Below are positions 16,943 to 25,243 of a stretch of DNA of 64,000 bases, piece by piece. Each line of letters begins with the position of its first letter. Position 1 is the first letter of the stretch. Below the pieces are notes generated by a model. The model searched no databases, had not been told where the DNA came from, and was given only the letters and a program-made list of their open reading frames with translations. The stretch is from Pseudomonas viridiflava (lineage in GTDB: Bacteria; Pseudomonadota; Gammaproteobacteria; Pseudomonadales; Pseudomonadaceae): positions 292,444-356,443 of the forward strand of contig NZ_UPSE01000601.1 in assembly GCF_900573885.1 (NCBI RefSeq). The letters run 5' to 3'. The translations under genes were made by a program, and so were the position numbers.

Positions 16943-17010
16943 AAGCTTCGCGAGCAAGCTCGCTCCTACAAAAGCCGAAGCATCCGTAGGAGCGAGCTTG
17001 CTCGCGAAGC
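16943..17010. repeat. REP doublet 2 (GCTTCGCGAGCAAGCTCGCTCC type)
   Basis: A second facing pair belongs to a different REP subfamily: AGCTTCGCGAGCAAGCTCGC at 16944 and GTAGGAGCGAGCTTGCTCGC at 16986. It lies only 30 bp from doublet 1, in the convergent gap between can and osmE. Confidence 0.9.
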
Positions 17011-17068
17011 CCTTGATCCAAACACTATCAGCCGCGCCGCCCAGCGGACGCGCAGCCGATCGCCCCCC

Positions 17069-17407
17069 TTACTGAACCCGCTCGTTGTGTTCCATTTGCT
17101 CGCAGGTCATAAATCCCTTTCCGTCCACGCGATCATTCGCGTCAAAACTCACGTAATAAACCTGTTTGGCGCCGTCTTTTTCCATCACGTAGTTATTGCA
17201 CGTGCCCGGGCGCACGGTGCGGTTCAGTTCGGTGGAGGGTGGGCCGCCAACGGTGAGCACTTCCGACTTGGTCATGCCGACATCTACCTGCTTGGCCAGC
17301 GGCTCGTTGCGGTAGGTAACGTAGTCGACCGGGTTTTCCACTTTGCTGGCGCAACCTGTAACCGCTGCCAGTGCACAGGCAGCCGCGAGGAGTTTGGTCT
17401 TGGACAT
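17069..17407 (-). CDS. osmE: Osmotically inducible lipoprotein OsmE
   Basis: A 112-residue lipoprotein of the SmpA/OmlA-like fold. Signal MSKTKLLAAACALAAVTGCA has lipobox VTGC. The mature part shows the family GMTKSEVLTVGGPPS helix-turn and YVMEKDGAKQVYYVSFD strands. AGGAAAG precedes the ATG. OsmE is induced by high osmolarity and stationary phase in enterobacteria. It diverges from the next lipoprotein gene across 117 bp. Confidence 0.92.
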   Translation of the reverse strand: MSKTKLLAAACALAAVTGCASKVENPVDYVTYRNEPLAKQVDVGMTKSEVLTVGGPPSTELNRTVRPGTCNNYVMEKDGAKQVYYVSFDANDRVDGKGFMTCEQMEHNERVQ

Positions 17408-17524
17408 GGTGTCTTTCCTTGTGAGGAGCCGTTGTCGGCTTGCAACTTTTTGAGCCGCCTCGCTGGAACTAAGTTCGAGTTTTTTGCCCCTTAGCTATTC
17501 CATAACAAGAACCAAGGACTTCCC

Positions 17525-17881
17525 ATGCGCGCCTACCGCTTACGTTTTCTGTTGCCCCTGCTGGGCGCCCTGTTGCTCAACGCCTGCACCGAGGCGCCGG
17601 AGCCCGCCAGCTTCGTCAATCGGGTGTGGAGCGTCAGCGAGTCGACCACCGTGAGCAAAGGCATGCTCTATGTGTTTCTCTCAGATGGCACGCTGGTGCT
17701 GGCCTCTGCAGGCAACAAGCCGGCGTTCGGCCAGTGGCAGCAAGACGGCGCTGATCTGGTGATGATCGAAGAAGGGCAGCGCTACAAGACCGAAGTGCTG
17801 ATGGCCACCAAAGACATCCTGCAATTGCGCCAATTCAACCCCGGCGAGCCGGTGGAAATGACCCTGGTGCCGGCCAACTAA
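17525..17881 (+). CDS. Small lipoprotein of unknown function
   Basis: A 118-residue protein with a signal peptide and probable lipobox LNAC (MRAYRLRFLLPLLGALLLNAC). The mature part is a small beta-rich domain (SFVNRVWSVSES..., GMLYVFLSDGTLVLASAGNKPAFGQW) that resembles META/lipocalin-like stability proteins, but I cannot assign a family with certainty. AAGGAC lies upstream of the ATG. It ends convergently, four bases from the next gene. Confidence 0.78.
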   Translation: MRAYRLRFLLPLLGALLLNACTEAPEPASFVNRVWSVSESTTVSKGMLYVFLSDGTLVLASAGNKPAFGQWQQDGADLVMIEEGQRYKTEVLMATKDILQLRQFNPGEPVEMTLVPAN

Positions 17882-17885
17882 AGCG

Positions 17886-18086
17886 TTACTGTTGCGTCGC
17901 CTGCTTCAACCGCTCGTTGTTCACGGCGTTGGCGGCGTCGATTTGCTTTTGCATGTCTTGCATCTGCTGTTGAGCCTGCTGTGCCTGTTTGGCTTGCAGC
18001 TCGGCCGTGGCGGCGGTTTCGCCGAGACCGCAGGCGCTGAGCAGGGTGGCGCAAACAACGACGGCCGACGCTTTGAAAAGGGACAT
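17886..18086 (-). CDS. Very small coiled-coil lipoprotein
   Basis: A 66-residue lipoprotein (MSLFKASAVVVCATLLSACG; lipobox LSAC, Cys19) followed by a Gln-rich amphipathic helix (about residues 27-66, QAKQAQQAQQQMQDMQKQI). The frame is open to 18338, but the ATG at 18086 with GGAG six bases upstream is the only start that yields a lipoprotein. It resembles Lpp-like or 'DUF-less' helical lipoproteins; function unknown. Confidence 0.75.
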   Translation of the reverse strand: MSLFKASAVVVCATLLSACGLGETAATAELQAKQAQQAQQQMQDMQKQIDAANAVNNERLKQATQQ

Positions 18087-18204
18087 GCTGCACTCCAGTG
18101 AGGTGGGCCGTAGCCGGTGGGTGGACTCTAGCAAAAGGCATTTATAAACACTGCGCGGGACGACACAATGGCGGCCGGCCGATCCCACACACGTTGTTTT
18201 TCCC

Positions 18205-18675
18205 ATGACCAAAACCGACCTGCACCGCCTGTTTGTCGAGCGACTTCTGGCCGATCTGCACAACGCGCAACTGGCGTTGCAAACCGCCCATGAAGCGGCC
18301 ACCCATGAAGAAAACGTCGCCGAAAACAAATACGACACGCTGGGGCTGGAAGCCGGCTACCTGGCCCACGGACAGGCACGGCGGGTGGCGGAAATCGAAC
18401 AGGCATTAATCGCTTTTCGCGCTCTGCAACTGCGCGACTTCGACGCCGAAAGCGGCATTCAACTCAGCGCGCTGGTGCTGCTCGAAAACGACGCTGGCCA
18501 GCAGCGCCGCCTTTACCTGGTGCCTGATGGCGCCGGGCTGAAAGTGCAGACGGATGAAGGCGAAGTAATGAGCATCACCCCCCAATCACCCATGGGCAAA
18601 AGCCTGCTCGGCAAGGTGGCGGGGGAGGTGGTTGTGGTGAATGGGCAGGAGTCGGAAGTGCTGGAGGTGTGCTAA
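18205..18675 (+). CDS. GreA/GreB-family C-terminal domain protein
   Basis: A 156-residue protein with an N-terminal helical hairpin (about 1-80; LHRLFVERLLADLHNAQLALQTAHEAATHEENVAENKYDTLGLEAGYLAHGQ) and a C-terminal FKBP-like Gre domain (QQRRLYLVPDGAGL..., ITPQSPMGKSLLGKVAGEVV; about 95-150). Gre factors rescue backtracked RNA polymerase, but this member lacks the normal coiled-coil tip acidic pair, so it may bind polymerase without cleavage activity. No clear ribosome site is visible before the ATG. Confidence 0.82.
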   Translation: MTKTDLHRLFVERLLADLHNAQLALQTAHEAATHEENVAENKYDTLGLEAGYLAHGQARRVAEIEQALIAFRALQLRDFDAESGIQLSALVLLENDAGQQRRLYLVPDGAGLKVQTDEGEVMSITPQSPMGKSLLGKVAGEVVVVNGQESEVLEVC

Positions 18676-18718
18676 TGCTTTGCGCTTTGTTTTTTGCATT
18701 CGCGATCGCTGCCGGACA

Positions 18719-19984
18719 CTAGCCATATCTCTTCTTGGCCTCAATCGCCAATCCACTGCCGATGCTGCCAAAAGTATCCCCTTCGGCATGCCGCGCATTC
18801 GGCAACAACCGCTGAATATTCGCCCGCAGCGCTGGAATCCCGCTCGAACCACCGGTGAAGAACACGGTGTCGATGTCCTCGGTGCTCACGCCCGCGTCGG
18901 CCAATAGCTGCAACACGCTGCCGTTCACTTTGCCCAGCAGCACGTCGATGGACTCGTCGAACAGCTCGCGATTCAGCTCCGCCACCAGACCCGGCTCGAC
19001 GCGTTCGAGCGAGATATTGCGGCTGTCCATTTCGGTCAGTTCAATTTTGCTCTGCTCGACTTGCATCGCCAGCCAATGCCCGGCGCGCTGTTCGATGAGT
19101 TTGAAGAAACGGTCCAGACCATCGGTGTCCAGCGCGTCGTAACGCATGTTCTTCAGCGCGGTTTGCGCTTGCTGCGAATACACGGCGTTGATGGTGTGCC
19201 AGGTCACCATGTTCAGGTGGTGACTGGTGGGCATGTACGCCTGGTTTTTCATGCGGCTGCCGTAACCGAACAGCGGCATCACGCCGGCCAGGCTCAGCTG
19301 TTTGTCGAAGTCGGTACCGCCAATGTGCACGCCGCCGGTGGCGAGGATGTCGCTCTGCCGTTCGGCGACCATGTGCCGTTCCGGCGCCAGGCGAATCAGG
19401 GAGAAGTCGGACGTACCGCCGCCGATATCGACGATCAGCACCAGCTCTTCGCGGCTCAGCGTGCTTTCGTAATCAAAGGCGGCGGCGATGGGTTCGAACT
19501 GGAACGACACGTCGCTGAAACCAAGCTTTTTCGCCACGGCGACCAAGGTGTCTTCGGCTTCTTTGTCGGCTTTTTCGTCGTCATCGACGAAGAACACTGG
19601 ACGGCCCAGCACCACCTGTTCAAACGGTCGACCGGCCACTGCTTCGGCGCGGGTTTTCAGCTCACCGATGAAATAGCCAAGGATGTCTTTAAACGGCAGG
19701 CTGCTGCCCAGCACCGCGGTTTCGCTTTTCAGCAGCTTGGAACCCAGCAGGCTTTTCAGCGAGCGCATCAGGCGGCCTTCGTAGCCTTCCAGATACTCAT
19801 GCAGCGCCTGGCGGCCATAGACCGGGCGGCGTTCCTCGAAGTTGAAAAACACCACCGACGGCAAGGTGATTTTTCCGTCTTCCAGCACAATCAACGATTC
19901 CTCGCCGGGGCGCAGCCAGCCGACGGTGGAATTGGACGTGCCGAAATCGATGCCACAGGCACGAGCAGGTTGCGTGTTGGTCAT
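18719..19984 (-). CDS. yegD: Hsp70-family chaperone-like ATPase (YegD type)
   Basis: The 421-residue protein is an actin-fold nucleotide-binding domain without the Hsp70 substrate-binding domain. Phosphate 1 motif: GIDFGTSNSTVGW (residues 11-23); phosphate 2: VLIVDIGGGTSDFSLIRL (about 210); adenosine motif: VFFTGGSSGIPALR (about 382). This matches YegD, a stand-alone Hsp70-like ATPase of unknown clients. GGAA precedes the ATG at 19984. Confidence 0.92.
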   Translation of the reverse strand: MTNTQPARACGIDFGTSNSTVGWLRPGEESLIVLEDGKITLPSVVFFNFEERRPVYGRQALHEYLEGYEGRLMRSLKSLLGSKLLKSETAVLGSSLPFKDILGYFIGELKTRAEAVAGRPFEQVVLGRPVFFVDDDEKADKEAEDTLVAVAKKLGFSDVSFQFEPIAAAFDYESTLSREELVLIVDIGGGTSDFSLIRLAPERHMVAERQSDILATGGVHIGGTDFDKQLSLAGVMPLFGYGSRMKNQAYMPTSHHLNMVTWHTINAVYSQQAQTALKNMRYDALDTDGLDRFFKLIEQRAGHWLAMQVEQSKIELTEMDSRNISLERVEPGLVAELNRELFDESIDVLLGKVNGSVLQLLADAGVSTEDIDTVFFTGGSSGIPALRANIQRLLPNARHAEGDTFGSIGSGLAIEAKKRYG

Positions 19985-20070
19985 GGTCGGTTCCGGTGCA
20001 AAAAACGGCCGCGCAGTTTACGCGAGAGAAGGCATGGATGCGCGGCAAACGATGAAAGGGTTCTGCCGCT

Positions 20071-20220
20071 TGTCTCCCCTCGCCCGTTTACGGGAGAGGG
20101 CAGCGGTCCCGCGTTTGCCTGAGTAGGCGCGGTGTTAACGCGCGATGGAGTTGTCTGCCTGACATCGTGCGAGCAGTCACCCTCTCCCCCCGCCCCTCTC
20201 CCAGAGGGAGAGGGGAGACA
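20071..20220. repeat. Composite GC-rich palindromic repeat between yegD and the MarC gene
   Basis: Two palindromic repeat arms (TCTCCCCTCGCCCGTTTACG at 20073 and CCCTCTCCCAGAGGGAGAGG at 20195) are separated by about 75 bp of unrelated sequence. The outermost bases TTGTCTCCCCTC and GAGGGGAGACAA are exact inverted repeats. It is the same family as the repeats at 816 and 44584, here split as though something was inserted between, or as two facing copies. Confidence 0.72.
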
Positions 20221-20226
20221 AACGCG

Positions 20227-20826
20227 TCACGGAGTAATGAGGTAACCCTTAATCCCCGTAAAAATAATCTGCGCCGCCAGCGCACACACGAACAGGCCCA
20301 TCAGCCGGCCAATAATCTCCAGCCCCTGGTCACCGAGAATTCGCTCGAATTTATCGCTGAGATACAGCACCAACCCCACGGTCACGCTGGCGAGAAAGAT
20401 CGCGACCAGCGCCACCAGCTTGCTGTCCCAGTGCGGCTGACCGGCGCCCATCACCAGCATCGCACCGATGGTGCCGGGCCCCACGGTGAGGGGAATGGTC
20501 AGCGGCACGATGGTCACGTCTTGCTGCTGGTTATCGCTTTGCACCACCGGCCGACCTTGGGCCATGCCGAGGGCCGAGATGAACAGCACGCTGCCGGCGC
20601 CGATGCGGAAGGCGTCGATGGTGATGCCGAACACGGTAAAAATGCTCTGCCCGAACAGGTACAACACGCTGCTGGCCACCACCACGCCGGTGGCGACTTT
20701 CCAGGCCAGGCGTTTGCGTTCTTTCACCGTGTAGCCACGGGTCATGCCGATAAAAACCGACAGCACGAAGAAGGGGCTGTAGAGCACCAGCATCTTCAGG
20801 TACAGGCTGAACAAGGTGGACAACAT
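20227..20826 (-). CDS. MarC-family integral membrane protein
   Basis: A 199-residue protein with six hydrophobic helices and the MarC/NAAT signature PLTIPLTVGPGTIGAMLV (about residues 112-129). The frame opens with a TTG at 20844, but the ATG at 20826 (MLSTLFSLYLKMLVLYSPFF) matches the usual family start. Despite the name, MarC is not shown to act in antibiotic resistance; a small-molecule transport role is assumed. Confidence 0.88.
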   Translation of the reverse strand: MLSTLFSLYLKMLVLYSPFFVLSVFIGMTRGYTVKERKRLAWKVATGVVVASSVLYLFGQSIFTVFGITIDAFRIGAGSVLFISALGMAQGRPVVQSDNQQQDVTIVPLTIPLTVGPGTIGAMLVMGAGQPHWDSKLVALVAIFLASVTVGLVLYLSDKFERILGDQGLEIIGRLMGLFVCALAAQIIFTGIKGYLITP

Positions 20827-20859
20827 CGGCAGGCTCGCAGGCAAGAAGGCGGAGAAATA

Positions 20860-23646
20860 TTAGTGGGGTAGGGCCGCGTCGGATTCATTCTGGCGGCGAG
20901 CGTCCCGTTCGGCCACCCAGTGCTCGACCAGCTCGCGCAGGTTCGACAGCTCCACCGGTTTGGCCATGTGGCCATCCATGCCGACTTGCCGCGCGCGTTC
21001 TTTGTGTTCCGACAAAATATGCGCCGTCAATGCGACAACCGGGGTGCGCTGACGGTGTTCCTGGGCTTCCCAAGCGCGCAGTTGCTCGGTGGCGGAGAAA
21101 CCGTCCATCACCGGCATCTCGCAGTCCATCAGCACCAGGTCGTATTGCTGCGCTTTCATCGCGCTGAGGGCTTCTTCGCCGTTGCTGGCGGTGTCCGGTT
21201 GCAGGTTGAGTTTGCCCAACATGCCGCGGATTACTTTGGTGGAGATGGTGTTGTCTTCGGCCACCAGAATGCGGAAGTCCTCGGGGAATTCCTGCGGCGC
21301 CGGAAGGGGCGCATAACTGCGCGGTTCCAGACCCGGTTTACGCTGCGCCAGCTCGTCGGCGAGGGTGGTTTTCAGCGTGTAGCCGGCCACCGGTTTGGCG
21401 AGGATGCGTTTGATGCCGGCGTTGCGGGCGATGATTTTGCTTGGCGCGTTGCTGATGCCGGTGAGCATGATCAGCAGCACGTCGTGGTTGAGGCTGGGGT
21501 CTTCCTTGATTTTCGCCGCCAGCTGCATGCCGGTCATGCCGGGCATTTCCTGGTCGAGCAGCACCACGTCAAAGTATTCGCGGATGTTGGCTTTGGTGCG
21601 CAGCAATGCCAGCGCTTCCTTGCCAGACGGCACGGCGCTCACGGTCAGGCCCCAGGCGCTGCACTGTTGCAGCAGTACTTTGCGGCAGGTTTCGTTGTCG
21701 TCCACAACCAGCAAGCGCGCGCCTTGCAGCGGGCCGTCGAGGTCGGCGGTGGGGTTTTCCAGGCGTTCGGCGTCCAGCGGTAGCGTCAGCCACAAGGTAT
21801 TGCCCTGATTGCCGCCGCTCTGGATGCCAAAGGTGCCGTTCATCAAACGCACCAGCTGGCGGGCGATGATCAGGCCCAGGCGCGCGCCAACGCCGGTGGC
21901 GGCGAGGAAGTCTTTGCTGTGCAGCTCGGCGTTGAGCAGGGCGTCGCGTTCGTTGCTGTCCAGCGAACGACCGCTGTCTTGCACGGCGATACGCAGGCGC
22001 GGTTCGTCGCCGCTGGAATCGACGGCCACCACCAACAGAATTTCGCCTTCGTCGGTCTGTTTGAACGCGTTGTCGAGCAGGCTCAGCAGGGTCTGGCGCA
22101 GGCGCGTGGGGTCGCCGCTGACCACGCGGGGCACTTGCGGCTGCATAAAGCTGATGAGCTCAACCTTCTGCTGCTCGGCCTTGGCGCGGAAGATGTCGAG
22201 GCAATCGTCGATCAGCGCGTTGAGGTCGAACTGCACGTCGTCCAGCTCGATCTGCCCGGACTCCAGCTTGGAGATGTCGAGAATCTCATTGATCAGCGTG
22301 AGCAGTTCATTGCCCGAGCTGTGGATGGTTTGCACGTAGTCGCGCTGTTTGGTCGACAGCTGGGTGCCGAGAAGCAGCTCGGTCATGCCCAGTACGCCGT
22401 TCATGGGCGTGCGAATTTCGTGGCTGATCTTGGCCAGAAACTCTGCCTTGGCGCGCAACTCGGCGGAGCTCGCCGCTTGCTCGCGGCTGGAGGCGAAGTG
22501 TTCCTGCTGCAGGCGCAGTTGCCGCTCGGCAAGTGCCAGGCTTTGCAGAAAGCCGCTGACGCCGGCGAAGCACAGCAGGTTGAAGGCCAGCCAGTCCGAG
22601 TCGTAAGACCAATAGCCAAACAGCGAGGGCAGGGCGCCGACAAACGCCAGGTTGAAAATCAGCTGGGCAAGGGTAAACAGGCGGGCCGGCTTGTAACCGT
22701 GCATCCAGTGGTACGCCGCCACGGCCATCACGCTCAGGCTGCTGATGGCGGCGAACAGGTACACCACGCGGTTGAACTGCACATGGCTGGCGGCCAGCAA
22801 CAGCAAGAGGAGCAGGCCGATGGCGGCGCATTCGGCCAGCAGCAGGCGCCGCCAGACGGCAGCCGGTTGCACGCGCTGGAAGAAGTTCAGGGTGAAGGCC
22901 AGGCTGCAGAGCATCGCCAGCAATATCGAGATATTTCCCGCCTGCACCTGCAAGCCCGGCCAGCCCACGAGCCAGGAGGCATTGATGCCCAGCAGCGTGC
23001 TGGTGGTGCCCAGCAGGCTCAGTTGCGCCAGTGCCAGCCACAGGCTGCTGCGGATGCGGGTGTAGGCAAAGCGCACAAGGTTATAGAGCAGCAGCAAGCC
23101 AAACGAAGCCAGCAGCATGCCGTACAGCATTGAGCGGCTGTCATCGGCGGCGAAGGCGCTGGTGTCGTCGATGCTGATGGCCGGGCGCAGCGCATGGCTG
23201 CTGGACAGGCGCAGGTAGAGGTCGAGGGTGTCGTTGCTCACCGGCAGTGGCAGCAGAAAGTCGCGGCTTGGCAGCGGGCGTTCGGCCAGCGGGGTCTGGC
23301 TGCCGGTACGAATTGTCGTCAGCAGCTCGTCACCGCGCAGCACGTATAGATCGAGGTGACCGAGGTAGGGCGCGAACACCCGCAGCAGGCGTTCACGGTC
23401 TTTGCCCGGCAAGCGCGTGTGCAGCCATTGCGCTGAATTGCCGCCAGGGGTGACCAGTTGCTGGATGTCGACAGGGGAAAAGCGGCTGACGCTGTTGGTG
23501 GCGCGGATGTCGTTGAGTTGCAGGCTGGCGTCGCTGTCCAGCAGCGCAGACCATTGGCCTTGCTCCGCTGCCTGCGCGGGCAGTGGTGAGAGCGCAGCCA
23601 GTAGCAGGCTGGCAACAAGTCCTATGGCAATCCTGAGCCCACGCAC
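20860..23646 (-). CDS. retS: Hybrid sensor kinase RetS
   Basis: 928 residues: signal peptide, periplasmic 7TMR-DISMED2 domain (about 30-170), seven-helix 7TM-DISM region (about 173-375), HisKA with His409 (AKISHEIRTP), an HATPase domain, and two receivers with Asp698 and Asp841. The ATP-lid motifs are degenerate (DSGRSL in place of DxGxG; GVGARLGL), which fits RetS working by blocking GacS rather than as a normal kinase. Position beside purD-purH-fis matches P. aeruginosa (PA4856). It is expected to control the Gac/Rsm switch between acute and biofilm/T6SS lifestyles. Confidence 0.9.
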   Translation of the reverse strand: MRGLRIAIGLVASLLLAALSPLPAQAAEQGQWSALLDSDASLQLNDIRATNSVSRFSPVDIQQLVTPGGNSAQWLHTRLPGKDRERLLRVFAPYLGHLDLYVLRGDELLTTIRTGSQTPLAERPLPSRDFLLPLPVSNDTLDLYLRLSSSHALRPAISIDDTSAFAADDSRSMLYGMLLASFGLLLLYNLVRFAYTRIRSSLWLALAQLSLLGTTSTLLGINASWLVGWPGLQVQAGNISILLAMLCSLAFTLNFFQRVQPAAVWRRLLLAECAAIGLLLLLLLAASHVQFNRVVYLFAAISSLSVMAVAAYHWMHGYKPARLFTLAQLIFNLAFVGALPSLFGYWSYDSDWLAFNLLCFAGVSGFLQSLALAERQLRLQQEHFASSREQAASSAELRAKAEFLAKISHEIRTPMNGVLGMTELLLGTQLSTKQRDYVQTIHSSGNELLTLINEILDISKLESGQIELDDVQFDLNALIDDCLDIFRAKAEQQKVELISFMQPQVPRVVSGDPTRLRQTLLSLLDNAFKQTDEGEILLVVAVDSSGDEPRLRIAVQDSGRSLDSNERDALLNAELHSKDFLAATGVGARLGLIIARQLVRLMNGTFGIQSGGNQGNTLWLTLPLDAERLENPTADLDGPLQGARLLVVDDNETCRKVLLQQCSAWGLTVSAVPSGKEALALLRTKANIREYFDVVLLDQEMPGMTGMQLAAKIKEDPSLNHDVLLIMLTGISNAPSKIIARNAGIKRILAKPVAGYTLKTTLADELAQRKPGLEPRSYAPLPAPQEFPEDFRILVAEDNTISTKVIRGMLGKLNLQPDTASNGEEALSAMKAQQYDLVLMDCEMPVMDGFSATEQLRAWEAQEHRQRTPVVALTAHILSEHKERARQVGMDGHMAKPVELSNLRELVEHWVAERDARRQNESDAALPH

Positions 23647-23704
23647 AATGAAATCCCTTCCGCTTTAATTGGTCGGATTATAGCCAACCTGGCCTGGCCG
23701 GTAA

Positions 23705-23741
23705 TACGCAAAAGGCAGCTCAATGAGCTGCCTTTTGTGCG
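23705..23741 (-). terminator. Terminator after purD
   Basis: A near-perfect hairpin (GCAAAAGGCAGCTCA / TGAGCTGCCTTTTG) lies between the purD stop and the retS start, with a TTTT-rich end on the minus strand. It separates retS from the pur genes; the symmetrical A/T ends could let it work in both directions. Confidence 0.85.
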
Positions 23742-23771
23742 TAATTGCCGACTAATTGGGTAATTAAATCG

Positions 23772-25061
23772 TCAATCTTCGCCGCGCTCGCGAGCGATGG
23801 CGCGATAACCGATGTCGGTGCGGTAGAAACAGCCGTCCCAATCGATCTTTTTCGCCAGTTCGTAGGCGTGTGCCTGAGCGGCGCCAACGCTTTCGCCCAG
23901 TGCCGTTGCGCACAACACGCGACCGCCTGCGGTCACCACCTTGCCATCGTCGAGCGTCGTGCCGGCATGGAATACTTTTCCTTGCTCGGACACCGCGTCA
24001 GCCAACCCATTGATGGCCACGCCTTTGGCGTAGTCGCCCGGGTAACCGCCTGCGGCCAGTACCACGCCCAGGCTTGGACGCGGGTCCCATTGCGCTTCGA
24101 TTTTGTCCAGCGCTTCGGCCAGTGCGCCTTCAATCAGCAGCACCAGGCTCGACTGCAAACGCAGCATGATCGGCTGGGTTTCCGGGTCGCCGAAGCGGCA
24201 GTTGAATTCGATCACTTTCGGCTTGCCGGCCTTGTCGATCATCAAACCGGCGTACAGGAAGCCGGTGTACACATTGCCTTCAGCGGCCATGCCACGCACG
24301 GTCGGCCAGATCACTTCGTCCATGGCGCGCTGGTGCACCTCGGTGGTAACCACCGGAGCCGGCGAGTAAGCGCCCATGCCGCCGGTGTTCGGGCCGGTAT
24401 CGGCATCGCCCACACGTTTGTGGTCTTGGCTGGTGGCCATGGGCAGCACGTTCTTGCCGTCGACCATGACGATAAAGCTGGCTTCTTCGCCTTCGAGGAA
24501 TTCTTCAATTACCACGCGTGAACCGGCGTCGCCAAAGGCATTGCCGGCCAGCATGTCGCGCACGGCGTCTTCGGCTTCTTCCAGCGTCATGGCCACGATC
24601 ACGCCTTTACCGGCGGCCAGGCCGTCGGCCTTGATCACAATCGGCGCGCCTTTTTCACGCAGGTAAGCCAGGGCTGGCTCCACTTCGGTGAAATTCTGGT
24701 ACTCGGCAGTTGGAATGTTGTGACGGGCGAGGAAGTCTTTGGTGAACGCCTTCGAACCTTCCAGCTGCGCCGCGCCGGCGGTGGGGCCGAAGCAGCGCAG
24801 GTTGCGGCTGCGGAACAGATCGACCACGCCTTTCACCAGTGGCGCTTCCGGACCGACGATGGTCAGGCTGACATTCTTCTCAGCGAAGTCCGCCAATTGC
24901 TCCAGCGCCAACACATCGATAGCCACGTTCTCGCACTTGGCTTCGGTAGCGGTGCCGGCGTTACCCGGGGCAACGAATACTTTTACAACGCGCGGATCCT
25001 GCGCGACTTTCCACGCCAGGGCGTGTTCACGACCGCCACTGCCAATGATCAAAACATTCAT
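23772..25061 (-). CDS. purD: Phosphoribosylamine-glycine ligase
   Basis: A 429-residue ATP-grasp enzyme making GAR in purine synthesis. It starts MNVLIIGSGGREHALAWKV; the frame is open to 25199 but those extra codons translate the purH-purD gap. Visible motifs: GPEAPLVKGVVD, IVIKADGLAAGKGVIVA (ATP-grasp lysines), DHKRVGDADTGPNTGGMGAYSPAPV, and EFNCRFGDPETQ near residue 285. GAGG lies upstream of the ATG. Confidence 0.97.
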   Translation of the reverse strand: MNVLIIGSGGREHALAWKVAQDPRVVKVFVAPGNAGTATEAKCENVAIDVLALEQLADFAEKNVSLTIVGPEAPLVKGVVDLFRSRNLRCFGPTAGAAQLEGSKAFTKDFLARHNIPTAEYQNFTEVEPALAYLREKGAPIVIKADGLAAGKGVIVAMTLEEAEDAVRDMLAGNAFGDAGSRVVIEEFLEGEEASFIVMVDGKNVLPMATSQDHKRVGDADTGPNTGGMGAYSPAPVVTTEVHQRAMDEVIWPTVRGMAAEGNVYTGFLYAGLMIDKAGKPKVIEFNCRFGDPETQPIMLRLQSSLVLLIEGALAEALDKIEAQWDPRPSLGVVLAAGGYPGDYAKGVAINGLADAVSEQGKVFHAGTTLDDGKVVTAGGRVLCATALGESVGAAQAHAYELAKKIDWDGCFYRTDIGYRAIARERGED

Positions 25062-25140
25062 GGTGCAAGCCTCTGTGGGGCGCCGAAGCGCCGGGCTAAA
25101 AAAATCAGCGACGCCTATCGAGGGTGTGATGGCGTAGGTA

Positions 25141-25222
25141 GATGCAAGGCGGATTGGGCTTTTGCGAGCGGAGTTGCCGCTTGGCAATGAGCATCGCAAA
25201 AGTCCAATCCAACGCAGCAGAT
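25141..25222. repeat. Long imperfect hairpin in the purH-purD gap
   Basis: An inverted repeat GGATTGGGCTTTTGCGA (25151-25167) / TCGCAAAAGTCCAATCC (25194-25210) has one mismatch. Inside it lies a second perfect stem, TTGCC-GCTT-GGCAA (25174-25187), with a six-base internal loop between. It is flanked by AGATGCAAGGC and GCAGATGCCTGCG. There is no T-run, so it does not look like a simple terminator; it could be a dispersed repeat, an mRNA-stability element or a processing site. Confidence 0.6.
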
Positions 25223-25243
25223 GCCTGCGTCAGCGCAGCCGTC

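Noticed and set aside
25062..25243. Purine riboswitch between purH and purD
   Set aside because: The hairpin lacks the purine-aptamer three-way junction and its conserved loop bases; it only shows stacked stems.
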